Assembly (NCBI GenBank): GCA_964518905.1
Contig: CAZFJL010000023.1
Coordinates: 6,601-70,600, forward strand
Length of the DNA stretch: 64,000 nucleotides
Reading direction: 5' to 3'
Source: RDYZ01 sp964518905
Lineage (GTDB): Bacteria; Cyanobacteriota; Cyanobacteriia; Cyanobacteriales; Geitlerinemataceae
The position numbers and the translations under genes were made by a program. Positions 37,989-46,396 of this stretch are shown here, piece after piece. Position 1 is the first letter of the stretch. Every line of letters starts with the position of its first letter. The notes below the pieces were generated by a model that was given only the letters and a program-made list of their open reading frames with translations, searched no databases and was not told the origin of the DNA.

Positions 37989-39731
37989 TCAATTCATTAA
38001 AGCTTCGGCTTCGGCGAGGTGCTTTTTCAGGGTTTCGATCGGTAATGGCCCTTGCAAATGTTGCCACGGCAGCAACCGATCGCGATCAAATTCCGTGAAC
38101 ACGTACGCTTCGAGCGGCGGCAAAGTCCCGCGCATATCCTTAAACGCCCGCTTGTAGCTGCCGAGGGTATCGCCATAGTGTCGTACCTGTTCGAGCAAAT
38201 ACGACAGGCGACGATCGCCCCGAGACAGTAGCGTTTGCATCACCGACCAGTTATAGCTTTCGGGGCGAAAATCAATGCCGTTCGATCGCAGTTCTTTTTG
38301 CAGTCGCTTCAGGCGTTTTTCTGCTTTTTTATTCACACCAAACCACTGAAACGGCGTGTGTGATTTCGGCACAAACGTGCTGCATCCGAGGGTTAGACGT
38401 AAACCGGGCGCTGTCTTTTTTAGACTTTTCATCATGCCGATCGTCGCATCAATATCGTCCTCTTCCTCGCCGGGAATGCCGACCATGCCGTAAAGCTTGA
38501 GCGCTTTGAGGCCACCGGCCTTGGCTTCGAGCGCGGCCTGGGCGATTTCGTCCGTGTCGAGTTTTTTATTGATGATTTGGCGCAGGCGATCAGAGCCGCT
38601 TTCGACGGCGATCGTGATCGATCGCGTATCGCGACGGCTGAGGACTTCGGCCAGCTTGCGGGTGACGGTATTGGTGCGTACCGAGGCGATACTCAGCCGC
38701 ACATCATCGAATTTCGGTTGGCCGATGTAGTCGAGGATGGTCTCGAATTCCGGGTGCTGCGTAATTGAAGCGCCAAGGAGTCCGAGGCGCTGGGTAACCT
38801 CTAGGCCACGATCGATCGCGGGTAGCAGGGAGCCTTCGAGGTCGGCGACGCGAAAGGGCAGGGTGAGATAGCTCGCGAGGCAAAAGCGGCACATTTCCGG
38901 GCAACTGCGGACGACTTCCACCATGAAAATGTCCGGCCAGGCGGCGCGTTCTGTGACGACGGAGGAGGCGAGCAGGGTGTTGCTGCGATGGGTCTGTTTG
39001 GTGACGATCGCGGGGATATCCGCATCGATCGGCGTGATGGCCGCGATCGAACCGTCGGGGGCGTCGTAAGTGACGGCGTAGAGGCTGGGGACGTAGAGGC
39101 CGGGAACTTGGGCGAGGTGGCGGAGCTGGGTGGCGCGATCGGCGTGGCGGACGGCTTGATAGGCGTCGATAAAGGCGGGGAGGGAGACCTCGCCATCGCC
39201 CAGCAAAATAACGTCGAAGAAATCTGCGAAGGGTTCGGGGTTGGCCGTCAGCACCGGCCCCCCGCCAAAAATCAGGGGCGCTTTAGCGATCGAGTTGGCT
39301 GCGAGGCGATCGGTGGCGCGTACGGCAATCCCGCGTTCTTCCAGCAGACTCAGAATATTAACGTAGTCGAGTTCCCAGGACAGCGAGAATCCGAGGATTT
39401 CCAGATCCGACGGTAGCGGGTCGCTCGCATCGGTGAAGACCCGCGAAACCGCTAAATCCGATCGCGCGGCCAGGGTCGCCCACACAGTTTGATAGCCCAG
39501 GCTGGTAATCCCGACGCTGTAGGTATTGGGAAAGGCAAAGGCTAGCTCGATCGCGTTCGCATCTGGGGCGGTCGGCTCGAATAAAAGCTGTTCGTCTTGG
39601 GTGGGAATCGCGTTCACAGGGCGTTGCAAAAAGAGTAAGGCATGGACTATTAACGATAACGAGATTTGTGCGGGTTGTACTGATCCCGCGCCGTAGGATG
39701 AGAGGAGACCGCGTCGGTGAAACACCAACAT
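37989..39731 (-). CDS. Radical SAM protein with N-terminal B12-binding-like domain
   Basis: About 580 aa. The N-terminal part (about 40-210) looks like the B12-binding fold preceding a radical SAM core (AFAFPNTYSVGITSLGYQTVWATL, LGDGEVSLPAFIDAY). The cluster motif is VVRSCPEMCRFCLASY (CxxxCxxC) near residue 275, followed by SIASVRTNTVTRKLAEVL, TIAVESGSDRLRQIINK and LKLYGMVGIPGEEEDDI. I think it belongs to the cyanobacterial family annotated as PSII high-light-acclimation radical SAM protein; that name is from memory. The substrate is unknown. The ATG at 39731 follows in-frame TTG and GTG codons; no good ribosome site. Confidence 0.8.
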   Translation of the reverse strand: MLVFHRRGLLSSYGAGSVQPAQISLSLIVHALLFLQRPVNAIPTQDEQLLFEPTAPDANAIELAFAFPNTYSVGITSLGYQTVWATLAARSDLAVSRVFTDASDPLPSDLEILGFSLSWELDYVNILSLLEERGIAVRATDRLAANSIAKAPLIFGGGPVLTANPEPFADFFDVILLGDGEVSLPAFIDAYQAVRHADRATQLRHLAQVPGLYVPSLYAVTYDAPDGSIAAITPIDADIPAIVTKQTHRSNTLLASSVVTERAAWPDIFMVEVVRSCPEMCRFCLASYLTLPFRVADLEGSLLPAIDRGLEVTQRLGLLGASITQHPEFETILDYIGQPKFDDVRLSIASVRTNTVTRKLAEVLSRRDTRSITIAVESGSDRLRQIINKKLDTDEIAQAALEAKAGGLKALKLYGMVGIPGEEEDDIDATIGMMKSLKKTAPGLRLTLGCSTFVPKSHTPFQWFGVNKKAEKRLKRLQKELRSNGIDFRPESYNWSVMQTLLSRGDRRLSYLLEQVRHYGDTLGSYKRAFKDMRGTLPPLEAYVFTEFDRDRLLPWQHLQGPLPIETLKKHLAEAEALMN

Positions 39732-40161
39732 CACCAAAAAACTGGGTTTGAAGCTCCGTAGCCTTCGACTCCGGTCAGGACGGGCTTCTAGGATGGCTTT
39801 TAGACTACAATTAGTCAGGTTGAAATCCCCTCCTCATTTTGCAGCGATATATCAGTCACAAGGCGGTGAAGCCAGGACTGGAGCAGTGAGAGGAAAAAAC
39901 AAGGGCCAACGGACAGACCGCGCCCAAGGCCACAGTCACGAGACCGATCGGCTCAGTCGCGGGAAGACATTCCGAGACTCAAAACGGACGTGGAGTGGTC
40001 ATAAGTCCTGGTTCCAGGCCATCCACGGAGAAGCGTCAACCCCATTCAGCGTTCTGCCCAAGAGGTGGGCGTGGTGAAGAATCTCTGTTCCTTTATTTTT
40101 TTAGGTCGGAGAGGATGTCAAGGTACTGCCGTCCTCGATTTACGCTCAGGAGAAGCACCAT
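39732..40161. other. Non-coding region with possible structured RNA
   Basis: About 430 bases between the radical SAM gene and the small gene at 40162. From 39860 to 40090 it is GC-rich with several complementary segments (for example GCCAGGACT near 39872 and AGTCCTGGT near 40004) and a T run at 40091-40103. An in-frame 109-codon ORF is highly basic and unlike a protein. I could not match it to RNase P, tmRNA, SRP or 6S RNA. Confidence 0.35.
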
Positions 40162-40479
40162 ATGCTACACCGCAAACTTTATCAACTGTGTTCAGAACAC
40201 CGCGAGGTTTGTATTTTCCTGCGCGACCAACAACGCTGGATTGATCGTGCCACGATCCTTGATATTGAAGGCGACCTCGTCACGATCCGCTACGAATCGG
40301 ATGAGGAAGACGAACTCTGCGCCTGGGAAGAAATGGTGCGGATCGAAAGCATCGGCTCTGTCAGTCAAAAAATGGCGAGTGTTCCCAAGGGCAATGTCGA
40401 ACCTACGGTTTCGGAAGACTGTCCCGAAGCAGAACGCATTCGCAATCCCAATTCTGATGCCGGTGGTGACACTGCCTAG
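40162..40479 (+). CDS. Conserved cyanobacterial protein (probably DUF6679)
   Basis: 105 aa, beginning MLHRKLYQLCSEHREVCIFL, then DQQRWIDRATILDIEGDLVTIRYE, a small beta-rich fold, then an acidic CAWEEMVR segment and a disordered tail with PKGNVEP and CPEAERIR. I recall this pattern as the cyanobacterial family DUF6679; function is unknown. The ribosome site AGGAGA lies about 9 bases before the ATG. It is probably monocistronic, followed by a MITE. Confidence 0.75.
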   Translation: MLHRKLYQLCSEHREVCIFLRDQQRWIDRATILDIEGDLVTIRYESDEEDELCAWEEMVRIESIGSVSQKMASVPKGNVEPTVSEDCPEAERIRNPNSDAGGDTA

Positions 40480-40495
40480 TGTTCCATAGCATCAA

Positions 40496-40638
40496 TAGAC
40501 CTCTTGCACCAATGTTGACCCTCACCCTAAATCCCTCTCCCAAACTGGGAGAGGGACTTCTAACTCCCCTTCTCCCGGCTTGGGAGAGGGGGCTGGGGGG
40601 TGAGGGCAAAGCAAATATCGATTCATGCAAGAGGTCTA
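40496..40638. mobile_element. MITE-like element with AGACCTCTTGCA TIRs and CCC-palindrome core
   Basis: AGACCTCTTGCA (40497-40508) and TGCAAGAGGTCT (40626-40637) are perfect 12-bp inverted ends bounded by TA. Within, 40519-40606 is the palindromic core CCCTCACCCTAAATCCCTCT...GGGTGAGGG, in the opposite orientation to the copies at 26.9 and 52.7 kb. The remaining bases to 40898 show no other feature. Confidence 0.85.
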
Positions 40639-40898
40639 ATGGGCAGACCTCCAAAGGCTCCTCGCCGATCGCATTGTCTTGAACGTATACCGTGAGCGCT
40701 ACTCGTCTTGAGCGAGTGGCGCTTGTTTCGTATCCGTCGAGTTTGCATGAGTTCACGCCCAAGGTAGTGTCAGGAGTCGTGCGGATGTTCCGGCCAGATC
40801 CGTCCAGAATGTCATCCAATCGGCTGACGCGTAATACGCTTAATCCTGAACTCGCTTAAAATTAATACAGACCGTGCCGTCGTTATAGACGTCTTGCT

Positions 40899-41375
40899 AT
40901 GCTGCCATTCTTTTCAGTCCTGATCGCGCTGTGTGCCTTTACGGGAGGCTTCTTAGGGTTTAGTAGTACACGGGAAGCCCAAGAACAAGCCGCGATCAAC
41001 TCGCGTCGGGTTGTTCAAAATGCCGATAACCTCGGTGATGGTGCAGCCCCGGCCAGCGCTCCGGCGAATGCGCCTGGAACCGTGCCGATCGCCGCCCCTG
41101 TACCGAACCAGGCGACCCAGCCGGAAGGCAACCCGGCGGTTGTGGTTGACCCGAATCCGGCTCGTCCGACTCCGATCAATCCCGGTGATGATTTGATCCC
41201 ATCCACCCAAGGTTCGGCCTCAGCAGCAGAAATTGCAGCGGCGGAAAATGCGTCAGCAACGGACGCCGGTAATGCGGCGACGTCAGATGGTGCTGCTAAC
41301 GCTAATACTGCCAGTCCACCACCGGGTAGCCTCAATCCGGGATCGACTACAACGAGCGTTCCCGCTCTGTGGTAA
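40899..41375 (+). CDS. Low-complexity Ala/Pro-rich protein with N-terminal membrane segment
   Basis: 158 aa. An N-terminal hydrophobic segment (FFSVLIALCAFTGGFLGF, about 4-21) is a signal anchor. The rest is disordered, rich in Ala, Pro, Asn, Ser and Thr (APASAPANAPGTVPIAAP, EIAAAENASATDAGNAATSD). No domain recognised; probably a periplasmic or membrane-tethered linker-like protein. It lies 90 bases upstream of the thiO-thiG fusion, same strand. The composition could result from repeat drift, so conservation is unknown. Confidence 0.6.
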   Translation: MLPFFSVLIALCAFTGGFLGFSSTREAQEQAAINSRRVVQNADNLGDGAAPASAPANAPGTVPIAAPVPNQATQPEGNPAVVVDPNPARPTPINPGDDLIPSTQGSASAAEIAAAENASATDAGNAATSDGAANANTASPPPGSLNPGSTTTSVPALW

Positions 41376-41464
41376 ATTCTTGACCCGGCGATCGCCTCAA
41401 GCTTCATTTGCCTTTCCCGTCGCTTCAAACCCTGATTGCTGCTGCATTTCTCTGAGTTTTCGCC

Positions 41465-43465
41465 GTGTCGCACTCCATAAATAACGAGATCTCGATTATC
41501 GGTGGGGGTATCATCGGCCTCGCCCTCGCGGTGGAACTAAAGCAGCGCGGTGTGTCGGTGACGGTGATTAGTCGTGATTCACAGCAAGCCGCAACCCACG
41601 CTGCTGCCGGAATGTTGGCTCCCCAAGCTGAACGTATTCCGGCGGGATCGATGTTTGAGCTGTGTTCACGATCGCGATCGCTCTATCCCGACTGGACGAG
41701 CAAACTCGAAGCGCTCACCGGACTCAATACCGAATATTGGCCGTGCGGTATCCTCTCGCCGCGCACCGCCGATGATGTTGCGATCGCCGATCGCGCCGAT
41801 CCAGATGCAACGGCGCACTGGTTCGATCGCGCGGCGATTCACCGACTTCAGCCCGGACTTGGGGAATCGATCGTTGGAGGCTGGTGGTTCCCGGAAGACG
41901 GCCAGGTGAATAATCGGGCGGTCTATCGTGTGCTGCAAACGGCGGCGCGGGAGTTGGGCATCGATATCCGTGAGGGTGTCAGCGTCGAAGGCATCGTGCA
42001 GCAAAACGGTCGCATCGCGGGCTTACAAACGAACCAAGGATTGATAACCGCCGATCGCTACGTCATGGCCACCGGAGCCTGGACGCATCAACATCTGCCG
42101 CTGCCCGTGGTTCCGCGCAAAGGCCAAATGCTGGCGGTGCGATCGCCGGTTGTCAGCGGTACACGATCGCTCAATCGCGTTTTGTTTGGTCGGGATACCT
42201 ACATCGTGCCGCGTCGCGATGGGTCGATCGTCGTCGGTGCGACCAGCGAGAATGTGGACTTTACGCCGGGGAATACGCCGGAGGGTATCCATGCGCTGCT
42301 CGACCGGGCGATCGCGCTGTATCCCGGCCTTCGCGATGCCACGATCGATGAATTATGGTGGGGCTTTCGACCCGCCACGCCCGACGAAAATCCCCTGCTT
42401 GGCTATGGTCACTGCGACAATTTAATCTTTGCCACCGGCCACTATCGCAACGGCATCCTACTCGCCCCCATCACCGCCCAGCTCATCGCCGACCTGATCA
42501 CCGCCGATCGCGCCGATCCACTGCTCGCTGCTTTCGATCCGCACCGCTTCGATCGCTCTGAGCCCACAAATCAGATCGCCCCAACCGCCGTCAACGCACT
42601 ACCGCCCCCCACACAACCCATGACCGTGTCCATTCCCATTGCGCCGGTTTCTCCTGACGCCCCAAGCAGCTCCGATCCTGATCGATTAACGATCGCCGGT
42701 CGCAGCTTTCGATCGCGCCTGATGACCGGCAGCGGCAAATATCGCAACTTTGACGATATGTGCCGCTGCATCGACGCCAGCGGCTGCGAAATCATCACCG
42801 TCGCCGTGCGTCGCGTCCAAACCAATGCCCCCGGCCACGAAGGTCTCGCCGAAGCCCTAGACTGGAACAAGCTGTGGATGTTGCCCAATACCGCAGGTTG
42901 CCAGACCGCCGAAGACGCGATCCGCGTGGCGCGTCTCGGCCGCGAAATGGCCAAACTCCTCGGCCAAGAGGACAACAACTTCGTCAAACTAGAAGTCATT
43001 TCCGATCCGAAGTATCTGCTCCCCGACCCGATCGGCACGCTCCAGGCCGCTGAACAACTCGTAAAAGAGGGGTTTGCCGTGTTGCCCTACATCAATGCCG
43101 ATCCGATTTTGGCCAAGCATTTGGAGAATGCGGGCTGTGCGACGGTGATGCCCCTCGGATCGCCGATCGGCTCTGGTCAGGGGATTCAAACGACGGCTAA
43201 TATTCGCATCATTATCGAGAATGCGACGATTCCGGTCGTGGTTGATGCGGGGATTGGGACACCGAGCGAGGCGGCGCAGGCGATGGAACTGGGCGCGGAT
43301 GCGGTGCTGATTAATTCGGCGATCGCTCTCGCCCACGACGCACCGATGATGGCCAAGGCGATGGGACTCGGGGTCGAAGCCGGACGGGCGGCCTATCTGG
43401 CGGGTCGAATTCCAGTGAAGGAGAACGCGATCGCCAGCTCACCGACGACCGGCCAGATCCGCTAG
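41465..43465 (+). CDS. thiOG: Bifunctional glycine oxidase ThiO / thiazole synthase ThiG
   Basis: 666 aa fusion. The ThiO part (about 1-370) has the FAD motif ISIIGGGIIGLALAVELKQRG, ATHAAAGMLAPQAE, VPRKGQMLAVRSP and NLIFATGHYRNGILLAP. A Pro/Thr/Ser linker (about 375-405) joins it to ThiG (about 405-660) with FRSRLMTGSGKYRNFDDM, FVKLEVISDPKYLLPDP (Schiff-base Lys), PLGSPIGSGQGIQT and VVDAGIGTPSEAAQAMELGADAVL. ThiO makes dehydroglycine, which ThiG joins to DXP and ThiS thiocarboxylate to form the thiamin thiazole. The fusion is known in cyanobacteria. It starts at a GTG. No TPP riboswitch motif is seen upstream. Confidence 0.95.
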   Translation: MSHSINNEISIIGGGIIGLALAVELKQRGVSVTVISRDSQQAATHAAAGMLAPQAERIPAGSMFELCSRSRSLYPDWTSKLEALTGLNTEYWPCGILSPRTADDVAIADRADPDATAHWFDRAAIHRLQPGLGESIVGGWWFPEDGQVNNRAVYRVLQTAARELGIDIREGVSVEGIVQQNGRIAGLQTNQGLITADRYVMATGAWTHQHLPLPVVPRKGQMLAVRSPVVSGTRSLNRVLFGRDTYIVPRRDGSIVVGATSENVDFTPGNTPEGIHALLDRAIALYPGLRDATIDELWWGFRPATPDENPLLGYGHCDNLIFATGHYRNGILLAPITAQLIADLITADRADPLLAAFDPHRFDRSEPTNQIAPTAVNALPPPTQPMTVSIPIAPVSPDAPSSSDPDRLTIAGRSFRSRLMTGSGKYRNFDDMCRCIDASGCEIITVAVRRVQTNAPGHEGLAEALDWNKLWMLPNTAGCQTAEDAIRVARLGREMAKLLGQEDNNFVKLEVISDPKYLLPDPIGTLQAAEQLVKEGFAVLPYINADPILAKHLENAGCATVMPLGSPIGSGQGIQTTANIRIIIENATIPVVVDAGIGTPSEAAQAMELGADAVLINSAIALAHDAPMMAKAMGLGVEAGRAAYLAGRIPVKENAIASSPTTGQIR

Positions 43466-43835
43466 AAACGCCCGATGGTTCAGTTATCCCGAGGTTAATT
43501 CATCACGACCCCGAGGTTAATTCATCGCGACTCTCTTTACAAAGCGTAACAATAAGACATTTAGATGTTAGAATTCCTTAACAATCCTCAGTGATTTGAA
43601 GATCCCTGTAGTCTTTGTAAGTTATTAAAACTCACTCAAACTAAGGTCGTAAATTTACGTAAATCAAGTCATTCTGTGACATAAGTTGATAATTTCCGTG
43701 ATCTAAGTCACAGATATTATGTCGTTTAGATCGCATCCTTAATGCCAACTTCCAGACTGTTAATTACAGCTTCACCTTAGATTTTCATTTCTAGCTTGCA
43801 CACGTTTTTCAGCACGCAATTTTTTCTAATCACCC
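43466..43835. other. AT-rich regulatory region
   Basis: About 370 bases, clearly more AT-rich than the genes, upstream of the 61-aa gene. It begins with a short tandem repeat (GAGGTTAATTCATC twice, 43492-43527) and contains a cAMP-receptor-like site at 43697. No ORF. Confidence 0.5.
43697..43712. promoter_or_regulatory. CRP (SyCRP1)-like binding site
   Basis: CGTGA-TCTAAG-TCACA matches the TGTGA-N6-TCACA consensus at 9 of 10 conserved positions. It lies about 125 bases upstream of the 61-aa gene. A half site TGTGA lies about 25 bases before it. Confidence 0.5.
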
Positions 43836-44021
43836 ATGGCCTATTTATCGTCAATCTCACCCAAACCCCCTGAGCTTGAAAAGGCGCTAGTTGATCACAT
43901 GCTAGAGGGGAACTTATCTCAGGCGCTTGAGATGGCTGTTCAATCTCAAAATTCCCAAGAAATTCTTCAGATTTTAGAAAACGTCAAAAAATATTACGCC
44001 TGCGTTACACTTCAGCGATGA
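43836..44021 (+). CDS. 61-aa hypothetical protein
   Basis: Small, mostly helical protein beginning MAYLSSISPKPPELEKALVD and continuing HMLEGNLSQALEMAVQSQ, ending VKKYYACVTLQR. No family recognised. It is preceded by an unusually long AT-rich region with a CRP-like site, which supports a regulated gene. It converges on the PLP-enzyme gene. The ATG at 43836 is the natural start; the ribosome site is weak. Confidence 0.55.
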   Translation: MAYLSSISPKPPELEKALVDHMLEGNLSQALEMAVQSQNSQEILQILENVKKYYACVTLQR

Positions 44022-44071
44022 AAGTAACTAATCTATCAGTCGATCGATGAACGAATCGACCGATAAATTAA

Positions 44072-45250
44072 TCATGAAAAATCTGCGATCGCGACTAGCA
44101 GTCGATCAATTTCCTCATCCGTTGTGAAGTAATGCACGCAGGCTCGTATGCAATCCGGATCTAGAATTGTCCGCAGCATGAACCCTTGGGTTTCTAGGTG
44201 GCTGACCAATGTTTGATGCTGACCGCTGACGTGGGTAAACGACACGAGCCCTGAACGCGGCGGTGAGATCGACCAACATTCAACCCCGTCTAGATCCTGT
44301 AAGCCCGACCACAGACGCAACGCCCGATCGCAAATCGCCGCGTATCGCTCCGAGGCTGTTCCCCATTCGTCATGCACGGCGATCGCCTCACACAGTCCGG
44401 CATAGAGCGGATAGGCCGAGGTCGCCACTTCATAGCGCTGACCATTGGGCTGCCAGTCTGTCGGATTGCCGAGCGCGTCCATCTCGATGCCGCGCCAGCC
44501 AATAAAGGTCGGCGCGAGATCGTCTCGTGCTGCCTCGCTGACATACAGTCCGCCGACCCCCGCCGCACCGCACAGCCATTTATGACCGGTGAAGGCGTAG
44601 AAATCGACCTCGATCGCATCGAGATCGAGCGGTAATATGCCGACGGACTGCGCCGCATCGACTAGCACGCGGATGGTCTGACCCGTTTCGGTCGGGAAAC
44701 TGTGACAGGCGCGGTTAATTTCAGCCAGGGGTAGGACGTATCCGGTGTTCCAGAGCAGATGACTGACGATGACGAGCCGTGTGCGCGACGTGAGCCGATC
44801 GACGATCGCCGCGACCGGATCGCCATCGTTGAGGATGTCTAGGATCGGTGCGATCGTTACTGTCAGATCAAACCGGCGGGCAATTTCGGCCACCGCAGCA
44901 ATCACGCCGGGATGTTCGCAATCGGTCATGACGATCCGATCGCCCGCCTGCCATGCCAGACCCCACAGGGCGATATTACAGCCGACGGTCACGTCTTCCG
45001 TGAGGCTAATCGTTGTATCGGGAACCCCGAGCAGATCGGCGATCGCGCTGCGGGTGTCGTTACAGGTGACCGATAACGCCGCGTTGATTTTGCCGTTAAA
45101 GGGGCCATCGATTTGGATGTGACGCTCGGTGGAAACGATCGCCTCAAACGCGCGATCGGACAGTGTCCCCTGTCCGCCGTAATTGAAGTAGGTTTTATTG
45201 GCGAGGGCAGGAAATTGGGCGCGAAATGTCGCAAGGTCGGGCGATGGCAT
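44072..45250 (-). CDS. Class V aminotransferase-fold PLP enzyme, cyst(e)ine lyase (C-DES)-like
   Basis: 392 aa. FPALANKTYFNYGGQGTLSD at the start, IVMTDCEHPGVIAAVAEIA, VLVDAAQSVGILPLDLDAIEVD (PLP-binding Asp) and the Schiff-base Lys in FYAFTGHKWLCGAAGVGGLYV place it in the NifS/CsdB superfamily. The NYGGQG opening resembles the cyanobacterial L-cysteine/cystine C-S lyase C-DES, which releases sulfide or persulfide for Fe-S cluster assembly. It lacks the classical C-terminal cysteine loop of desulfurases as far as I can see. Monocistronic. Confidence 0.82.
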   Translation of the reverse strand: MPSPDLATFRAQFPALANKTYFNYGGQGTLSDRAFEAIVSTERHIQIDGPFNGKINAALSVTCNDTRSAIADLLGVPDTTISLTEDVTVGCNIALWGLAWQAGDRIVMTDCEHPGVIAAVAEIARRFDLTVTIAPILDILNDGDPVAAIVDRLTSRTRLVIVSHLLWNTGYVLPLAEINRACHSFPTETGQTIRVLVDAAQSVGILPLDLDAIEVDFYAFTGHKWLCGAAGVGGLYVSEAARDDLAPTFIGWRGIEMDALGNPTDWQPNGQRYEVATSAYPLYAGLCEAIAVHDEWGTASERYAAICDRALRLWSGLQDLDGVECWSISPPRSGLVSFTHVSGQHQTLVSHLETQGFMLRTILDPDCIRACVHYFTTDEEIDRLLVAIADFS

Positions 45251-45330
45251 TATGTAGACGGAGGTAGAGGCGTAGGGGGGAGAGATTTAGAAGTAGAGCG
45301 GCGTAAGCCCGAGTAGAGGAATTCGAGGAA

Positions 45331-45987
45331 TTAATCGTAAAAGCGGGTGCAATAGACAATATTGCCCACTACGCCGTCACGACCGGCCATGAGATAACCC
45401 TCGGCTGGGTAGCTGATCGGTAACCAGGTGGAGCCGTCATCATGACCCACGGGTGTCGGGACGATCATAATAGCCGCACCGTCATTCAGTGTGGCGATAA
45501 CGGGTGACTCAGGGCTGGGCAAATCATGGACATCTAGCCCACCGATGCGCCGAACATTACGGATGTTTTCTTCGCGGCTACAGCGTGCGGGCGTCGCGTT
45601 TGCGGTGGCTTGTGGTTTCGCCGCCATCGATGGCTCATTTGTGCCCGCGTTAGCATCAGCCTCAACGTTTACGTCAATTTCCGTGGTCGTAGGCTCGCAG
45701 ACATAATTCGCCCAAACGTAACCCCGCGCACTCGCAGTCGCGATCGGCAACCAGTTCCCTACCGGTGGTGCGACCAGCCACACTTGGCTGTCATTGGGAA
45801 TCTGGGCGATGACGGCAGCATTTGGCTCCGGCGATCGCCGCATGTTCAAGGCTGAGCCACCGGTACAGATGTAGGCATCGATCGCGGGGAGAGGCTCGGA
45901 AGCCAGGGCAGGGGCGGCGATCGTGGTGGAAATCGAGGCGATCGTTTGGGCGACGATCGCGAGAATGGCAGAGGATGAGCGTTTCAT
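45331..45987 (-). CDS. Secreted SH3-domain (SH3b) protein
   Basis: About 218 aa from the ATG at 45987. Signal peptide MKRSSSAILAIVAQTIASIS through an ALASEP cleavage region, then two SH3-like repeats. The first has ALNMRRSPEPNAAVIAQI, VGNWLPIATASARGYVWANY and CEP. The second follows a Thr/Ala/Asn linker with LDVHDLPSPESPVIATLNDG and TWLPISYPAEGYLM. Cysteines flank each unit. Such periplasmic SH3b proteins bind cell-wall or other periplasmic partners. The open frame upstream to 46116 lacks support. Confidence 0.8.
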   Translation of the reverse strand: MKRSSSAILAIVAQTIASISTTIAAPALASEPLPAIDAYICTGGSALNMRRSPEPNAAVIAQIPNDSQVWLVAPPVGNWLPIATASARGYVWANYVCEPTTTEIDVNVEADANAGTNEPSMAAKPQATANATPARCSREENIRNVRRIGGLDVHDLPSPESPVIATLNDGAAIMIVPTPVGHDDGSTWLPISYPAEGYLMAGRDGVVGNIVYCTRFYD

Positions 45988-46303
45988 GGTGTGGAAAAAA
46001 TCAGAGAACAACACAGATTGATTCGGGCGTGAGCAAACTGAAACACGGAAACTAAAACGAAGAGAATTAGGTGGCACAGAGCAATGATAGATAACAAATA
46101 TCTCAGCGCCTCTCATTCTCAGAGTTTTTTAGCACTTTCTAAGGTATTAATGACCCACCCTGCGTGCTTGAATTTTACACGCGACGTCCAACTTCGTCAG
46201 GAGCTAGTAAGGACTGATGAGAAAGCACTGAATCTATGGTTTTCGTTTGTTTGAGGATGCTCTCATACAGAACATCTGTATCGCTGTAACAGTTATATAT
46301 TTA

Positions 46304-46332
46304 TAAAAAAAGAGGTCGAACAAACCGACCTC
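46304..46332 (-). terminator. Rho-independent terminator of cpcG
   Basis: On the minus strand, GAGGTCG (46332-46326), a 7-base loop and CGACCTC (46318-46312) are followed by a run of seven T. It begins 64 bases past the cpcG stop. Confidence 0.85.
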
Positions 46333-46396
46333 CCAAGAGAAAAAAGACCTATTAATTAAATATTAGATAGGCGAAACGATCGCCTTTCATCGCGGT

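Noticed and set aside
39748..40077. 109-codon ORF before the DUF6679-like gene
   Set aside because: Very basic, no hydrophobic core pattern, no ribosome site; treated as non-coding, possibly RNA.
41376..41464. TPP riboswitch upstream of thiO-thiG
   Set aside because: No CTGAGA or thi-box-like helices could be found in the short leader.
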